Assembly: GCA_947587115.1 (NCBI GenBank)
Contig: CANPXY010000004.1
Span: 1-32,421, forward strand
DNA length: 32,421 nucleotides
From: an uncultured Bacilli bacterium
GTDB taxonomy: Bacteria; Bacillota_I; Bacilli_A; RF39; UBA660
Direction of reading: 5' to 3'
The translations under genes and the position numbers were made by a program. The notes under the pieces were generated by a model. The model worked only from the letters and a program-made list of their open reading frames with translations, was not told the DNA's origin and made no database searches. Numbering within the stretch: position 1 is the stretch's first letter; each line of letters starts with the position of its first letter. Of the stretch, positions 18,507-27,956 are shown piece after piece.

Positions 18507-18536
18507 ATTATAATTCACACACTCCCCCATTGTCAA
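18507..18536 (-). promoter_or_regulatory. SigA-type consensus promoter for the LRR gene
   Basis: TTGACA-N18-TATAAT on the minus strand. Confidence 0.72.
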
Positions 18537-18624
18537 TGAAGAGCGGTTGTGTTATGTAAAACCTTCGTAAATTTGTATAAAATAGCAAGAAGAATAACAC
18601 AATAAAATAGAAAGGATGATAAAT

Positions 18625-18858
18625 ATGGAAATTGATATTAGAAAACACATAATTAATAATTTTCAGGGAGATGATTATGAGGCCTTAAAAAGTGCCATCG
18701 AAGAGAGCATTAAAGAACAAGATGAACTCACTCTTCCTGGTATGGGAGTCTTTTTAGAGTTAATTTGGGAAGGTGCCGACGAAGACATGAAACAAAAAAT
18801 GCTAGAAATCATCAAAAACAAAGTAGATCAAGCCAAAGAAAAAGAATCAAACGAATGA
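18625..18858 (+). CDS. sspI: SspI-like small acid-soluble spore protein
   Basis: MEIDIRKHIINNF…AIEESIKEQDELTLPGMGVFLELIWEGADEDMKQKML matches the SspI LPGLGVLFEVIW core. ATG 18625 has the better RBS spacing (aaagga, 8 nt). Confidence 0.83.
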   Translation: MEIDIRKHIINNFQGDDYEALKSAIEESIKEQDELTLPGMGVFLELIWEGADEDMKQKMLEIIKNKVDQAKEKESNE

Positions 18859-18866
18859 TTCTTTTT
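18839..18866. terminator. Bidirectional terminator between sspI and the sigma-like gene
   Basis: AAAAAGAATCA-aacgaa-TGATTCTTTTT, perfect 11-bp stem touching both stop codons. Confidence 0.78.
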
Positions 18867-19558
18867 TATTTAATTACTTTTCTTTGATTAAAGTAACGAT
18901 AGACGAGTTCTCGATCACTACAATCAACATTTTCTCTCAATTCTTGTAATCCATGTTGACGGAAATTATCAAGTTGACGTTGACTACAATGTAGTTCTTG
19001 TGAGATGGTAACAACTTTTTCTGGCTGCCTGCCTTGGAAACCATAACGACGTTCGAACAACGAGCGTTGCGCTCCTTTCATCTTGGAAACTTCAACATCG
19101 ATATCATCCCAGACTTTATCGATGGCATGATCATAAAAATAACTTTGTATATCGACAGTATAAGGAAGCTCTTCTGAAGAAATTGGAACGACCTCCACTG
19201 CTTTAGATGCATCTTTTTTTAATTCGTTGATTCTAGATTCGATCGTCCGTTTATAATAAGAGCGAAAAGAAGCATAGACCTTATTTAAATATTCTTCTAG
19301 CGATTGCGAAAGAAGTAAGAATCCATCGATAAGAATCTCGAATGCATCGTCCTCATTTTGAAGCTGGTCCGGAAAAGCAGTATGATATGCTTCTAAATAT
19401 AGAACTGTCAACGGTAAATAATGGGCCTGTAAACGTTCTACTGCTTTTTTTCTCTCTTCAGGCGTTCCAACCTGAGCTTTAGCAATCGCCACTTGACGTT
19501 CCTCTAAGCTCATCGATTTTTGTTGTTGTAATAAATCTATAAACTCTTGAATTTGCAT
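18866..19558 (-). CDS. Divergent sigma-70-like protein
   Basis: C-terminal SLFERRYGFQG…TISQELHCSQRQLDNFRQHGLQELRE resembles sigma region 4; the N-terminal half has a weak region-2-like pattern. Confidence 0.6.
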   Translation of the reverse strand: MQIQEFIDLLQQQKSMSLEERQVAIAKAQVGTPEERKKAVERLQAHYLPLTVLYLEAYHTAFPDQLQNEDDAFEILIDGFLLLSQSLEEYLNKVYASFRSYYKRTIESRINELKKDASKAVEVVPISSEELPYTVDIQSYFYDHAIDKVWDDIDVEVSKMKGAQRSLFERRYGFQGRQPEKVVTISQELHCSQRQLDNFRQHGLQELRENVDCSDRELVYRYFNQRKVIK

Positions 19559-19574
19559 GATTTTACCCCCTTAA

Positions 19575-21965
19575 TTATTTATCACGTAATTCAGCTTGAT
19601 ACTCTTTTTCTATTGTTTGAATAATTTTGTTGAAGATTTGCATGACTTCTTCTTCTTGAAGTGTTCGCATCATTTCTTGAAAGGTTAAACGAAATGCCAA
19701 AGATTTCTTGCCTTGTTCTACATGTTCTCCATGATAGAGGTCAAACACTTCAACTGTTTTTAATAATTTACCTCCAGCTTTCTGCATGCTTTTGATGATA
19801 TCACTGGCCAAAAGATCTTCATCGAGAATAAATGCCACATCTTTTTGAATAGAAGGATATTTAGAAATTTCTCGGTCTTTAATCCCACGGATTTGTTTAT
19901 CAAAGATATAGTCAAGATCGATTTCAAATACATAAAGTGGTACTTTGGAGATTTTTGGATGCACCATACCTAGATAGCCAATGATATCTCGATCAAGCAT
20001 TAAGACTGCACTTTGATAAGGATGGAATTCACAAGGTAATTCCCCTAGTTCAAAATGATAACGATTTCCTAGGCCAAGATAAGAAAGCAAGTTTTCAATA
20101 ATTCCTTTCACATAATAGAAATCGATGTCGATCTCATGATGCTGCCAAAGATTTTCATTGACCTTTCCAGTTAAAATACCTGCGGCAAAAGTCTTCGTTT
20201 TAACAACTTCGTCCTCTAGATAATAACTGTCACTGATTTCATAAAATGCAAAATCTTTATTCATTCTTGATAGATTATAGTCCGCTACTTGAAGAAGGGA
20301 TGGCAAAAGACTGTAACGCATCACTTTATGATCATAAGATAAAGGATCTCGCATTTCAATAGGTGTAAAAGTATCGAAAGTAAACTCTTTTAAATGTTCT
20401 GGGCTCGTCAAAGAATAAGTCGTAATTTCACTTAATCCAAGTGCCTCGAAACGAGCTTTGATCTCTTTTTCTTTCAGATATTTACCCTCATATGTTCCTG
20501 GTTTGTTGGAGAAAGGAAGCGTTCCTTGAACCATGTCAATACCATGAATGCGCCCAACTTCTTCGATCAAATCTTCTTCGATGGAAATATCTAGTCGTCT
20601 AGTTGGAACCGTTACGGTTATTGTATCATCCTGTACTTCGGTAGCAAAAGCCAACCGTTCAAAAACGTCGACGATCTCTTCCATCGATAAAGAGGTCCCC
20701 AAAACACGATTGATTTTTTCTTTCGTAATAGAAATCACTTTTTGTTCTTTGGAAAGTGTATCGTGGGCGACAATTCCTTTGATGACCGTAGCACCCGCAT
20801 ATTTCTCTAACAAATAACAAGCTCGATTGATGGCTTGATAAGTCCGGACAGGATCAAGTCCCTTTTCAAAACGGCTACTTGCCTCACTGCGTAAAATTGA
20901 TCTTGCGGTACGGCGAATACAGTAAGGAGAAAAGATGGCACTTTCAATGACAACCGTCTTCGTATCTTCTTCTACTTCGGTATTTAGACCACCCATGACG
21001 CCGGCAAGACATACAGGCTGTTCTTTATCTGCAATCACAATATTCTCGTGTGTAAGTACCCTTTTCTGACCATCGAGTGTCGTAAATTCTTCTCCGTCTT
21101 TCGCCATGCGAACATGAATTTCATTGCCAAGACGATCTCCATCGAAAAAGTGAAGCGGTTGGCCATACTCTAACATGACATAATTAGAAATATCGACGAC
21201 ATTGTTGATCGGACGAACTCCGGAAGCCATGAGACGTGCCTGCATCCATTTAGGACTAGGCATAATTTGAACGTTCTTAACGACTCTTGCCAAATACACA
21301 GGACAGTTTTCTGTTTCAACATGAATAGAGATCTCATCGTGCGCGTCTCCACTTTCGTTTTCGACTTCTTCCTGTGGCTCCGTCACTTTAAGATGATAGA
21401 TGGCACCCATTTCATAGGCCATACCAAGCATACTCATCAAGTCACTTCGATTGCTGGTAAGTTCAAAATCGATCACTTCATCATCATAATTCATGTAAGC
21501 AAGGGCGTCCATTCCAAGTGGTGCATCATCTTCTAATACATGAATTCCTGTTTTATCTTCTTCACTTTGATATTTAGATTCAATGCCAAGTTCACCTAAA
21601 GAACAGATCATACCATTAGATTCTTGTCCACGAATGACCCCTTTTTTAATTTCAATGCCACCAGGTAAGGTTGCTCCAGGAAGTGCAACCATCACTTTAA
21701 TCCCACTTCGAACATTGGGAGCACCACAGACAATTTGCCGAACCTCGTTATTAGCAAGTTCCACTTGACATACATGCAAATGATCGCTGTCTGGATGATC
21801 CACACACTCTTTCACATACCCGATGACAATATTGGTAGCGCTCGAAAGTTTCCCTGCACTTTCATATTCGTTTCCTACTTTCGTCATGGCTTCCGCAATT
21901 TCATGAATGGAAACTTCTTGAGGAAGTGTTATATAATCATTGATAAAATTTCTACTGATTTTCAT
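19575..21965 (-). CDS. pheT: Phenylalanyl-tRNA synthetase beta subunit
   Basis: 796 aa; N-terminal tRNA-binding (EMAP-like) domain VGYVKECVDHPDSDHLHVCQVE; SSRFEKGLDP; C-terminal FDX-ACB domain. Confidence 0.96.
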   Translation of the reverse strand: MKISRNFINDYITLPQEVSIHEIAEAMTKVGNEYESAGKLSSATNIVIGYVKECVDHPDSDHLHVCQVELANNEVRQIVCGAPNVRSGIKVMVALPGATLPGGIEIKKGVIRGQESNGMICSLGELGIESKYQSEEDKTGIHVLEDDAPLGMDALAYMNYDDEVIDFELTSNRSDLMSMLGMAYEMGAIYHLKVTEPQEEVENESGDAHDEISIHVETENCPVYLARVVKNVQIMPSPKWMQARLMASGVRPINNVVDISNYVMLEYGQPLHFFDGDRLGNEIHVRMAKDGEEFTTLDGQKRVLTHENIVIADKEQPVCLAGVMGGLNTEVEEDTKTVVIESAIFSPYCIRRTARSILRSEASSRFEKGLDPVRTYQAINRACYLLEKYAGATVIKGIVAHDTLSKEQKVISITKEKINRVLGTSLSMEEIVDVFERLAFATEVQDDTITVTVPTRRLDISIEEDLIEEVGRIHGIDMVQGTLPFSNKPGTYEGKYLKEKEIKARFEALGLSEITTYSLTSPEHLKEFTFDTFTPIEMRDPLSYDHKVMRYSLLPSLLQVADYNLSRMNKDFAFYEISDSYYLEDEVVKTKTFAAGILTGKVNENLWQHHEIDIDFYYVKGIIENLLSYLGLGNRYHFELGELPCEFHPYQSAVLMLDRDIIGYLGMVHPKISKVPLYVFEIDLDYIFDKQIRGIKDREISKYPSIQKDVAFILDEDLLASDIIKSMQKAGGKLLKTVEVFDLYHGEHVEQGKKSLAFRLTFQEMMRTLQEEEVMQIFNKIIQTIEKEYQAELRDK

Positions 21966-21966
21966 C

Positions 21967-23019
21967 TTACTTATCTCCTTCCACCCGATCGTACGTCTCT
22001 AAGAACCGAACGTCATTGGTATATAGATCACGAATATCACTGATTCCGTATTTTAACATGGCCACACGTTCAATTCCAATTCCAAAAGCAAAGCCCGTGT
22101 ATTTCTTGGCATCATATCCGCAGGCATTAAGGACGTTTGGATGTACCATTCCTGAACCTAAAATCTCGATCCATCCAGTATTTTTACAGATGTTGCAGCC
22201 TGCTCCACCACATTTAAAACAAGAGATATCGACTTCATAACTTGGTTCGGTAAACGGGAAATAACTTGGTCGAAAACGAATGGTTCGCTCTTCTCCGAAG
22301 AGTCGTTTGGCAAAGACATCGAGCGTTCCTTTCAAGTCAGCTAGAGAAATATTCTCTCCAACGACAAGACCTTCGATTTGCCCAAACTGATGAGAATGGG
22401 TCGCATCGTCCGCATCACGACGATATACTTTTCCAGGACAGATGATACGAATTGGCTCTTTCTTCTCATTTTTTAACATCGTTCTTGCTTGCACAGGAGA
22501 AGTTTGACTGCGAAGCAACAATTCTTCAGTAATGTAAAAAGAATCTTGGGCATCGCGCGCTGGATGTTCCTTCGGCAAATTCAAAAGTTCAAAGTTATAG
22601 TGATCTTCTTCTACTTCAGGACCACTTACTACGTCATAACCCATCGATACAAATAACGATTCGACTTCTTCTCTTACTTTGGTAAGAGGATGCTTACTCC
22701 CAATCTTAAATGTTCTTCCTGGTAAAGTTGGATCAATCTTGTCTTTCTTCAACTTTTCTTCTAATTCTTTCGCTTTGAACATCTCTTCCAAAACCTGAAT
22801 ACGCCCTGCTACCTCGCCTTTAAAAGCATTGGCGAGCGCTCCAACCTTTTTTTTCTCTTCATCAGATAGTGTTGCCATATCTTTGGTAAGATCGGTGATG
22901 AGCCCCTTTTTTCCTAAATATTTTACTCGAAGAGTCCCAATATCGGCCGTCGTGTTGATGATAGCTAAATCTGCTTCCAACTGTTGTCTTAAATTTTCAA
23001 TCTTTTCTTCTAGATTCAT
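21967..23019 (-). CDS. pheS: Phenylalanyl-tRNA synthetase alpha subunit
   Basis: [56 protein letters not shown]. Confidence 0.97.
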   Translation of the reverse strand: MNLEEKIENLRQQLEADLAIINTTADIGTLRVKYLGKKGLITDLTKDMATLSDEEKKKVGALANAFKGEVAGRIQVLEEMFKAKELEEKLKKDKIDPTLPGRTFKIGSKHPLTKVREEVESLFVSMGYDVVSGPEVEEDHYNFELLNLPKEHPARDAQDSFYITEELLLRSQTSPVQARTMLKNEKKEPIRIICPGKVYRRDADDATHSHQFGQIEGLVVGENISLADLKGTLDVFAKRLFGEERTIRFRPSYFPFTEPSYEVDISCFKCGGAGCNICKNTGWIEILGSGMVHPNVLNACGYDAKKYTGFAFGIGIERVAMLKYGISDIRDLYTNDVRFLETYDRVEGDK

Positions 23020-23034
23020 AATTTCCTCCTTTAA

Positions 23035-23245
23035 ACAAAAACACGATATTTCTAAGGACGAAATACCGTGTTACCACCTTAATTCATAGATTGCTCTATC
23101 TCTAATTCTTAACGCGAAAAACGCCTAAAAATAGGAACTATAGGGTGAATTCATAAGTATTTCTCTTGATCCGTTCCACCAGCTGGATCTCTCTTGTAAG
23201 ATATTTCCTTATTACTACTTCCTAATCATTGCTTTTCAAAATACG
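23035..23245 (-). ncRNA. T-box leader (tRNA-Phe responsive) upstream of pheST
   Basis: T-box AAGGTGGTAACACGG; Stem I AGAGAG…GGTGGAACG; specifier-loop GAA-TTC-ACC with UUC (Phe) at 23147-23149; terminator ACACGGTATTTC…GAAATATCGTGTTTTTG. Confidence 0.92.
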
Positions 23246-23250
23246 TGTAT

Positions 23251-23279
23251 ATTATAACACATTATTTACATTTTGCCAA
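23251..23279 (-). promoter_or_regulatory. SigA promoter for T-box-pheST
   Basis: TTGGCA-N17-TATAAT with extended TGn. The -35 lies in the 3' end of the kinase CDS. Confidence 0.75.
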
Positions 23280-25095
23280 ATATTTTTTCTAATTTCTCTT
23301 GAATTTGAACTTTACTAAATGGTTTGCCAATATAGTCAACAAAGCCTTGCTCTAAGTATTTTTCTTTGGCACCTGCTTCCACATCCGCAGTGACAGCAAG
23401 TACAGGAACCTTAAAATTTGGATCTTCTTTTAAATGCTGTAAGGCTTCTTTACCACTCATTTCTGGCATCATGATATCCATCAAAATTAAGTCGTATGTC
23501 GCACCCTTCTTAATTTGATCGATGGCCTCTTTTCCCGATAAACATTCATCGATTTCAAAATCAAAATCTTGAAGCGCAATCTTGGCCACTTTGATATTCA
23601 ATTTATTATCATCGACAATCAAGATTTTTTTCTTGCCCTGAATCGTCGGGATCACTTGCGTCGTATCTTGAACCGAAGGAGCAGTTAACTGACTGATTTT
23701 CTGTGGTAGTTGCACCATGAACAAAGATCCTTTACCAAACTGACTTTGCACGTTGATCGTTCCACCTAACATCTCCACTAAACTTTTCGTGATCGCAAGT
23801 CCTAAACCGGTTCCTTCCGTCGTCGTATTACGTTCGACATCTAATCGCTCAAATTTATGAAATAACTTTTCAATATTTTCCGCTTTGATGCCTCGTCCGG
23901 TATCTTGAACACTGATCAACAACAGACACTGATCATTTTGATTGATGCATTTGACCGTAAAGTTGATCTCTCCCTCTTCTGTATATTTGATGGCATTCGT
24001 TACCAAATTGGTGATGATCTGTTTGACATGAATTTTATCTCCATAGAGTTCCTCTGGTAAATCTTCTGCCAACGACTGTTGAAAAGTAATTGGCTTTTCT
24101 CCAATGCGAGTTTTTAAAACTTTAAGGAGACTCTCGATCTCTTGTCGTGGGTGATAGGTCGTTTCAATAATTTCGATTTTATTACTTTCAATACGATTGA
24201 TATCAAGAATATTGCCGACGATATCGACCAATGTTCGAGAGGCATTTAAAATATCTTCGCTATCCTCACGAACTTCTTGTGGCACTTGATCTTTAAAAGT
24301 CATAATATGTTCACTCAACCCCATGATAGCATTTAACGGCGTTCTGATCTCATGAGACATACTGGATAAGAAATCGCTCTTGGCTCGATTGGCTTTTTCT
24401 GCAGTATTCTTGGCAAGTTCCAACTGATCGATCATCTTTTTATCTGGATTTTCAATCGTAAAATACATGATAAAAGTGACGAGCGTCTCGACGGGAGTAA
24501 TCAACAATAACCCTGGATTCAAATTTTGAACGGCCATGATGATGAGTCCTAAAATAGAATAAATTACAATCGGAATATATTTTTTACTTTTCAATCGTCG
24601 AAAATTAAAGATCATGTTCAAAATCCAAATAAAGCCAAATAGTAAACTGACAATATAAATAATATTGACGCCCCACCCAGAGACAATAGGTCCATATTTT
24701 GCAATTTCAAAGTCAATGGGTGATAGAGCAATGAAAAATGCCATAATCAAGAAAAAGATCGACCAAAACAACATATGAATCGGTTTCTTTTCTCGCGCAA
24801 CATAGACTAGGTAAATTGTAAAGACAATAATCCAAGACAATAAAATGACGAGATAAAATTTTAAGACAATGGGACTTAAGATTTCATTATAATGATAGGA
24901 TACATAAGTACAAGCAAATTCCATCAGTAATGCCACTAAATTTCCTACAACTAAATAGCGGTATAGATAATTTTCAAACGTATCAATCCTAGATTTTGAA
25001 AAATAGACGATATTTAAAAGAATACTGAAAAATAGACAACATAAAGGAAAGAAAAGTCCTGCGTTCATAACACCACATCCATTCTCTATTTTCAT
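23266..25095 (-). CDS. Hybrid sensor histidine kinase with C-terminal receiver domain, multi-TM N-terminus
   Basis: SHEIRTPLNAIMGLSEH, GTGLGLAITKSLVEMLGG, KILIVDDNKLN…DLILMDIMMPEMSG. Confidence 0.92.
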   Translation of the reverse strand: MKIENGCGVMNAGLFFPLCCLFFSILLNIVYFSKSRIDTFENYLYRYLVVGNLVALLMEFACTYVSYHYNEILSPIVLKFYLVILLSWIIVFTIYLVYVAREKKPIHMLFWSIFFLIMAFFIALSPIDFEIAKYGPIVSGWGVNIIYIVSLLFGFIWILNMIFNFRRLKSKKYIPIVIYSILGLIIMAVQNLNPGLLLITPVETLVTFIMYFTIENPDKKMIDQLELAKNTAEKANRAKSDFLSSMSHEIRTPLNAIMGLSEHIMTFKDQVPQEVREDSEDILNASRTLVDIVGNILDINRIESNKIEIIETTYHPRQEIESLLKVLKTRIGEKPITFQQSLAEDLPEELYGDKIHVKQIITNLVTNAIKYTEEGEINFTVKCINQNDQCLLLISVQDTGRGIKAENIEKLFHKFERLDVERNTTTEGTGLGLAITKSLVEMLGGTINVQSQFGKGSLFMVQLPQKISQLTAPSVQDTTQVIPTIQGKKKILIVDDNKLNIKVAKIALQDFDFEIDECLSGKEAIDQIKKGATYDLILMDIMMPEMSGKEALQHLKEDPNFKVPVLAVTADVEAGAKEKYLEQGFVDYIGKPFSKVQIQEKLEKIFGKM

Positions 25096-25122
25096 TGTAC
25101 CACGACTAGAAAAATATGAAAA

Positions 25123-25146
25123 GAAAAAAACGTCCCAGTTGACGTT
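25123..25146 (-). terminator. Rho-independent terminator after the AMP-forming ligase gene
   Basis: Minus strand AACGTC-AACTGG-GACGTTTTTTTC. Confidence 0.75.
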
Positions 25147-25150
25147 TCTC

Positions 25151-27196
25151 TTATTTTTTCACATAAGCCCCTTTATTTTCAAGTTCATGATGACTTTTGT
25201 AAGGTCGATCATAGTAAACACATGTCCTCATTCCTGGCGCTTCAAAAACTTCATAAATGTATGGTTTGACACAAGCATCGGTCAATCCTTCTTCTTCTAG
25301 AGCCAAATGTTTTCTCTTGCGGCATCCAGTAAGAGGAAAACCTTCTTCATAAGAGTGAACACGATAGACTACTTTGTTCGCCAACTCACATGGAAGATTA
25401 CTTTGAAGACGATTTTCTGCACTCATTAAAGCATTGGCCTCTGAAAGTTTTTTATCTGGCTGCAATTCAATATGCGCTACAGGAATTTCTTCGCCGTGTT
25501 CATCTTTGACATTAGCTACACTACAAGACATGATATTTTTTGTATCTTTTAAAATCTCATCAGCAATGATAAACGTTGGCACTTGCACACCATTGGATAA
25601 AGTGAATTCATCTCCCATACGACCTTTCATGAGCGGATTACCAAAGCGATTGATGTAACCCCATACAGAGTGATCGGCCCATGTTTTACCATAAGCATCT
25701 TGGATAAAGAACTTTTTAGTAGCTTCTTCATTGTGATCATAATATTGCATCGTTCCAGGAGAGTTGGCTACTAATCGTCCTAATTCGTAGAAGTCACATT
25801 CGGTTCCATCCGGACGAAGCGCACTCACTTCGACTGATTGGAAAGGCTTTAGACCATAATCTTCTTTAGGGAAAGTGATCATCTCACGAAGTTGTTTAAA
25901 CAACGTAAAGTACAATCCTCCATGTTCGCAGTCTCCTCCACCAAAGGAAACCTTGACTGGCGCTAATGGGAACGGAAGTTTTTTCGTTCCAGCCTTTTGT
26001 TTCTTCAACTCACGATTAATAAATTTCTCTTCTCCTGGTGACATTGGTTCCCCTACGGCAGCAGGCAATTTAAGGAACGACAAATCGAACTCTTGATATT
26101 CTGATTTACTGCGGAAATCTTTCAATCCCTGAATCCACATACTAGTAGGTGCAGCCACATAATCTGCTTGATTGATAAGAAGCGATTTAGCAAAGAATTT
26201 CTCATCATAAATCGGTTCACAAGCTACGGCACATTTTTGTGAGAATACATCGGAAATACAAGTGATCAAATCGGTATTTGAATGTGGTGGAATATGCGCA
26301 AGAGAAATCATATTACGCATCTCTGGTAATCCTGAAATATCGGTATCATGGAAACGAGCCATCGTAACGAAACTGCGATTGGTGTGAACGATCGCTTTTG
26401 GTCGACCAGATTTCGTTGAGCCACTACTGAACGTGGTTGCAAAAATATCATCAAGTTTTACTGTTTTATCGACCACTTCTCCTCTATACATACTTCCATA
26501 TTTTAAGAATTCATCCATCGATAAAATATTAGGATCACGTCTCTTGAAAGCAGGCACTTTATTTTCAAAACGATAGAATTCATCATCCCATTTAGCAAAC
26601 GCATCTTTTCCATCTTTTAAAGAGTCTGCAAGAGAGATGACCAACTTGTTTTGAAAATGAAAGTCATCGAGTAGATCTTTAATTTTTCCATACTTATCAT
26701 CTGAGGCGATAAATAATACGGGATTGCCACAACGCGCTACAATTTCACGAATATAATCAGGATCAAAATCGTCACCAAACATGGTAAATCTTGCTCCCAC
26801 CATACTGATTGCTAAAAGCACCTCAACCATCTCTGGCGTATTGGCAGCACACATTGGAATATTCATTCCCTTTTTTATACCCATAGTTCTTAAACTCTTA
26901 GCCATTTCTGTTGCTCGATTAAACATTTCCTGATAAGTAATTTTAGTATCACGGCGATAAGTCAATGCCAATAGATCTAAATTGTCTTTGTTGCGATCAA
27001 ACATTTCTCGATACCAAGACCAATTATGATTCTTTTCAATATCTTGGATGATCTCTTGCACCTTTTTTTGACTTTTGACATGCTTTTTTAACAACGATAT
27101 ACGTTGTTGCTCTTTTTCTTTACTTCCTTTTCGACTTACTACATATGTTTTGTCAGGAGAAAGACCTTCTCCAAAATTAAATGTAAACTTCTGCAT
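25151..27196 (-). CDS. AMP-dependent synthetase/ligase (acyl-CoA synthetase-like)
   Basis: FSSGSTKSGRPKAIVHTN P-loop; PLTGCRKRKHLALEEEG near the C-terminus. Confidence 0.85.
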   Translation of the reverse strand: MQKFTFNFGEGLSPDKTYVVSRKGSKEKEQQRISLLKKHVKSQKKVQEIIQDIEKNHNWSWYREMFDRNKDNLDLLALTYRRDTKITYQEMFNRATEMAKSLRTMGIKKGMNIPMCAANTPEMVEVLLAISMVGARFTMFGDDFDPDYIREIVARCGNPVLFIASDDKYGKIKDLLDDFHFQNKLVISLADSLKDGKDAFAKWDDEFYRFENKVPAFKRRDPNILSMDEFLKYGSMYRGEVVDKTVKLDDIFATTFSSGSTKSGRPKAIVHTNRSFVTMARFHDTDISGLPEMRNMISLAHIPPHSNTDLITCISDVFSQKCAVACEPIYDEKFFAKSLLINQADYVAAPTSMWIQGLKDFRSKSEYQEFDLSFLKLPAAVGEPMSPGEEKFINRELKKQKAGTKKLPFPLAPVKVSFGGGDCEHGGLYFTLFKQLREMITFPKEDYGLKPFQSVEVSALRPDGTECDFYELGRLVANSPGTMQYYDHNEEATKKFFIQDAYGKTWADHSVWGYINRFGNPLMKGRMGDEFTLSNGVQVPTFIIADEILKDTKNIMSCSVANVKDEHGEEIPVAHIELQPDKKLSEANALMSAENRLQSNLPCELANKVVYRVHSYEEGFPLTGCRKRKHLALEEEGLTDACVKPYIYEVFEAPGMRTCVYYDRPYKSHHELENKGAYVKK

Positions 27197-27320
27197 AAAA
27201 CCCTCCTAATGCAATGTAATTTTACTACTTCGATATTATTATAACATATTTTGGCTTGTAATCCTTAAAATATAGTCAAAAATACAAAATGCCCCGGTGT
27301 TTCTTACAAACTTAGCCGCT

Positions 27321-27349
27321 ATTTTACCACAAGTGAACTCTTCTGTCAA
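27321..27349 (-). promoter_or_regulatory. SigA-type promoter in the frr / AMP-ligase gap
   Basis: TTGACA-N17-TAAAAT on the minus strand. A second extended -10 (TGTTATAAT) is at 27238-27246. Confidence 0.65.
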
Positions 27350-27351
27350 AC

Positions 27352-27377
27352 AAAAAAAGGATATATTGATATATCCT
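27352..27377 (-). terminator. Rho-independent terminator of frr
   Basis: Minus strand AGGATATATCAATATATCCTTTTTTT, overlapping the frr stop codon. Confidence 0.8.
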
Positions 27378-27921
27378 ATACCGTCATGAGTTCTTCCTCT
27401 TTTTCTTTTAAAAGGTCCTCAATCTTTTTATTGTAATCATTTACTAAATCTTGTACGTCTTTCATCTTGCCCTTTTCTTCGTCCTCAGGAAGTTCTAATT
27501 TTTCAATTTCTTTATTGGCATCTTGACGAATATTACGAATCGCCACTTTGCTTTCTTCCGCGATGGCTTTCACTTGTTTGATCAACTCTTTTCGACGCTC
27601 TTCCGTAAGTACCGGAATAATGATGCGAACACTTTCTCCATCATTATTTGGTGTATACCCCAAGTTAGAGCCTAAAATTGCTTTTTCTATTGCCGCAAGG
27701 CAACTGCGATCAAACGGTTTGATCAAAAGTTGACGAGCTTCTGGTACTGAAATGGTTGCCAACTGCTTTAAAGGAGTATCCACTCCGTAATAAGGCACCA
27801 CTACTCCATCGAGGCTAGATGGATTTGCTCTCCCTGCGCGCACCGTAGTAAAACGATGTTCCAAATTTTCAATAGCCTTCGTCATTTTATCTTTGACAAC
27901 TCTACTAATATCTTCGTTCAT
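27376..27921 (-). CDS. frr: Ribosome recycling factor
   Basis: RFTTVRAGRANPSSLDGV and IPVLTEERRKELIKQVK…AIRNIRQDANKEI. Confidence 0.97.
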   Translation of the reverse strand: MNEDISRVVKDKMTKAIENLEHRFTTVRAGRANPSSLDGVVVPYYGVDTPLKQLATISVPEARQLLIKPFDRSCLAAIEKAILGSNLGYTPNNDGESVRIIIPVLTEERRKELIKQVKAIAEESKVAIRNIRQDANKEIEKLELPEDEEKGKMKDVQDLVNDYNKKIEDLLKEKEEELMTV

Positions 27922-27956
27922 ATTTTCACATCCTCCTATATTCTATTACTATTCTA

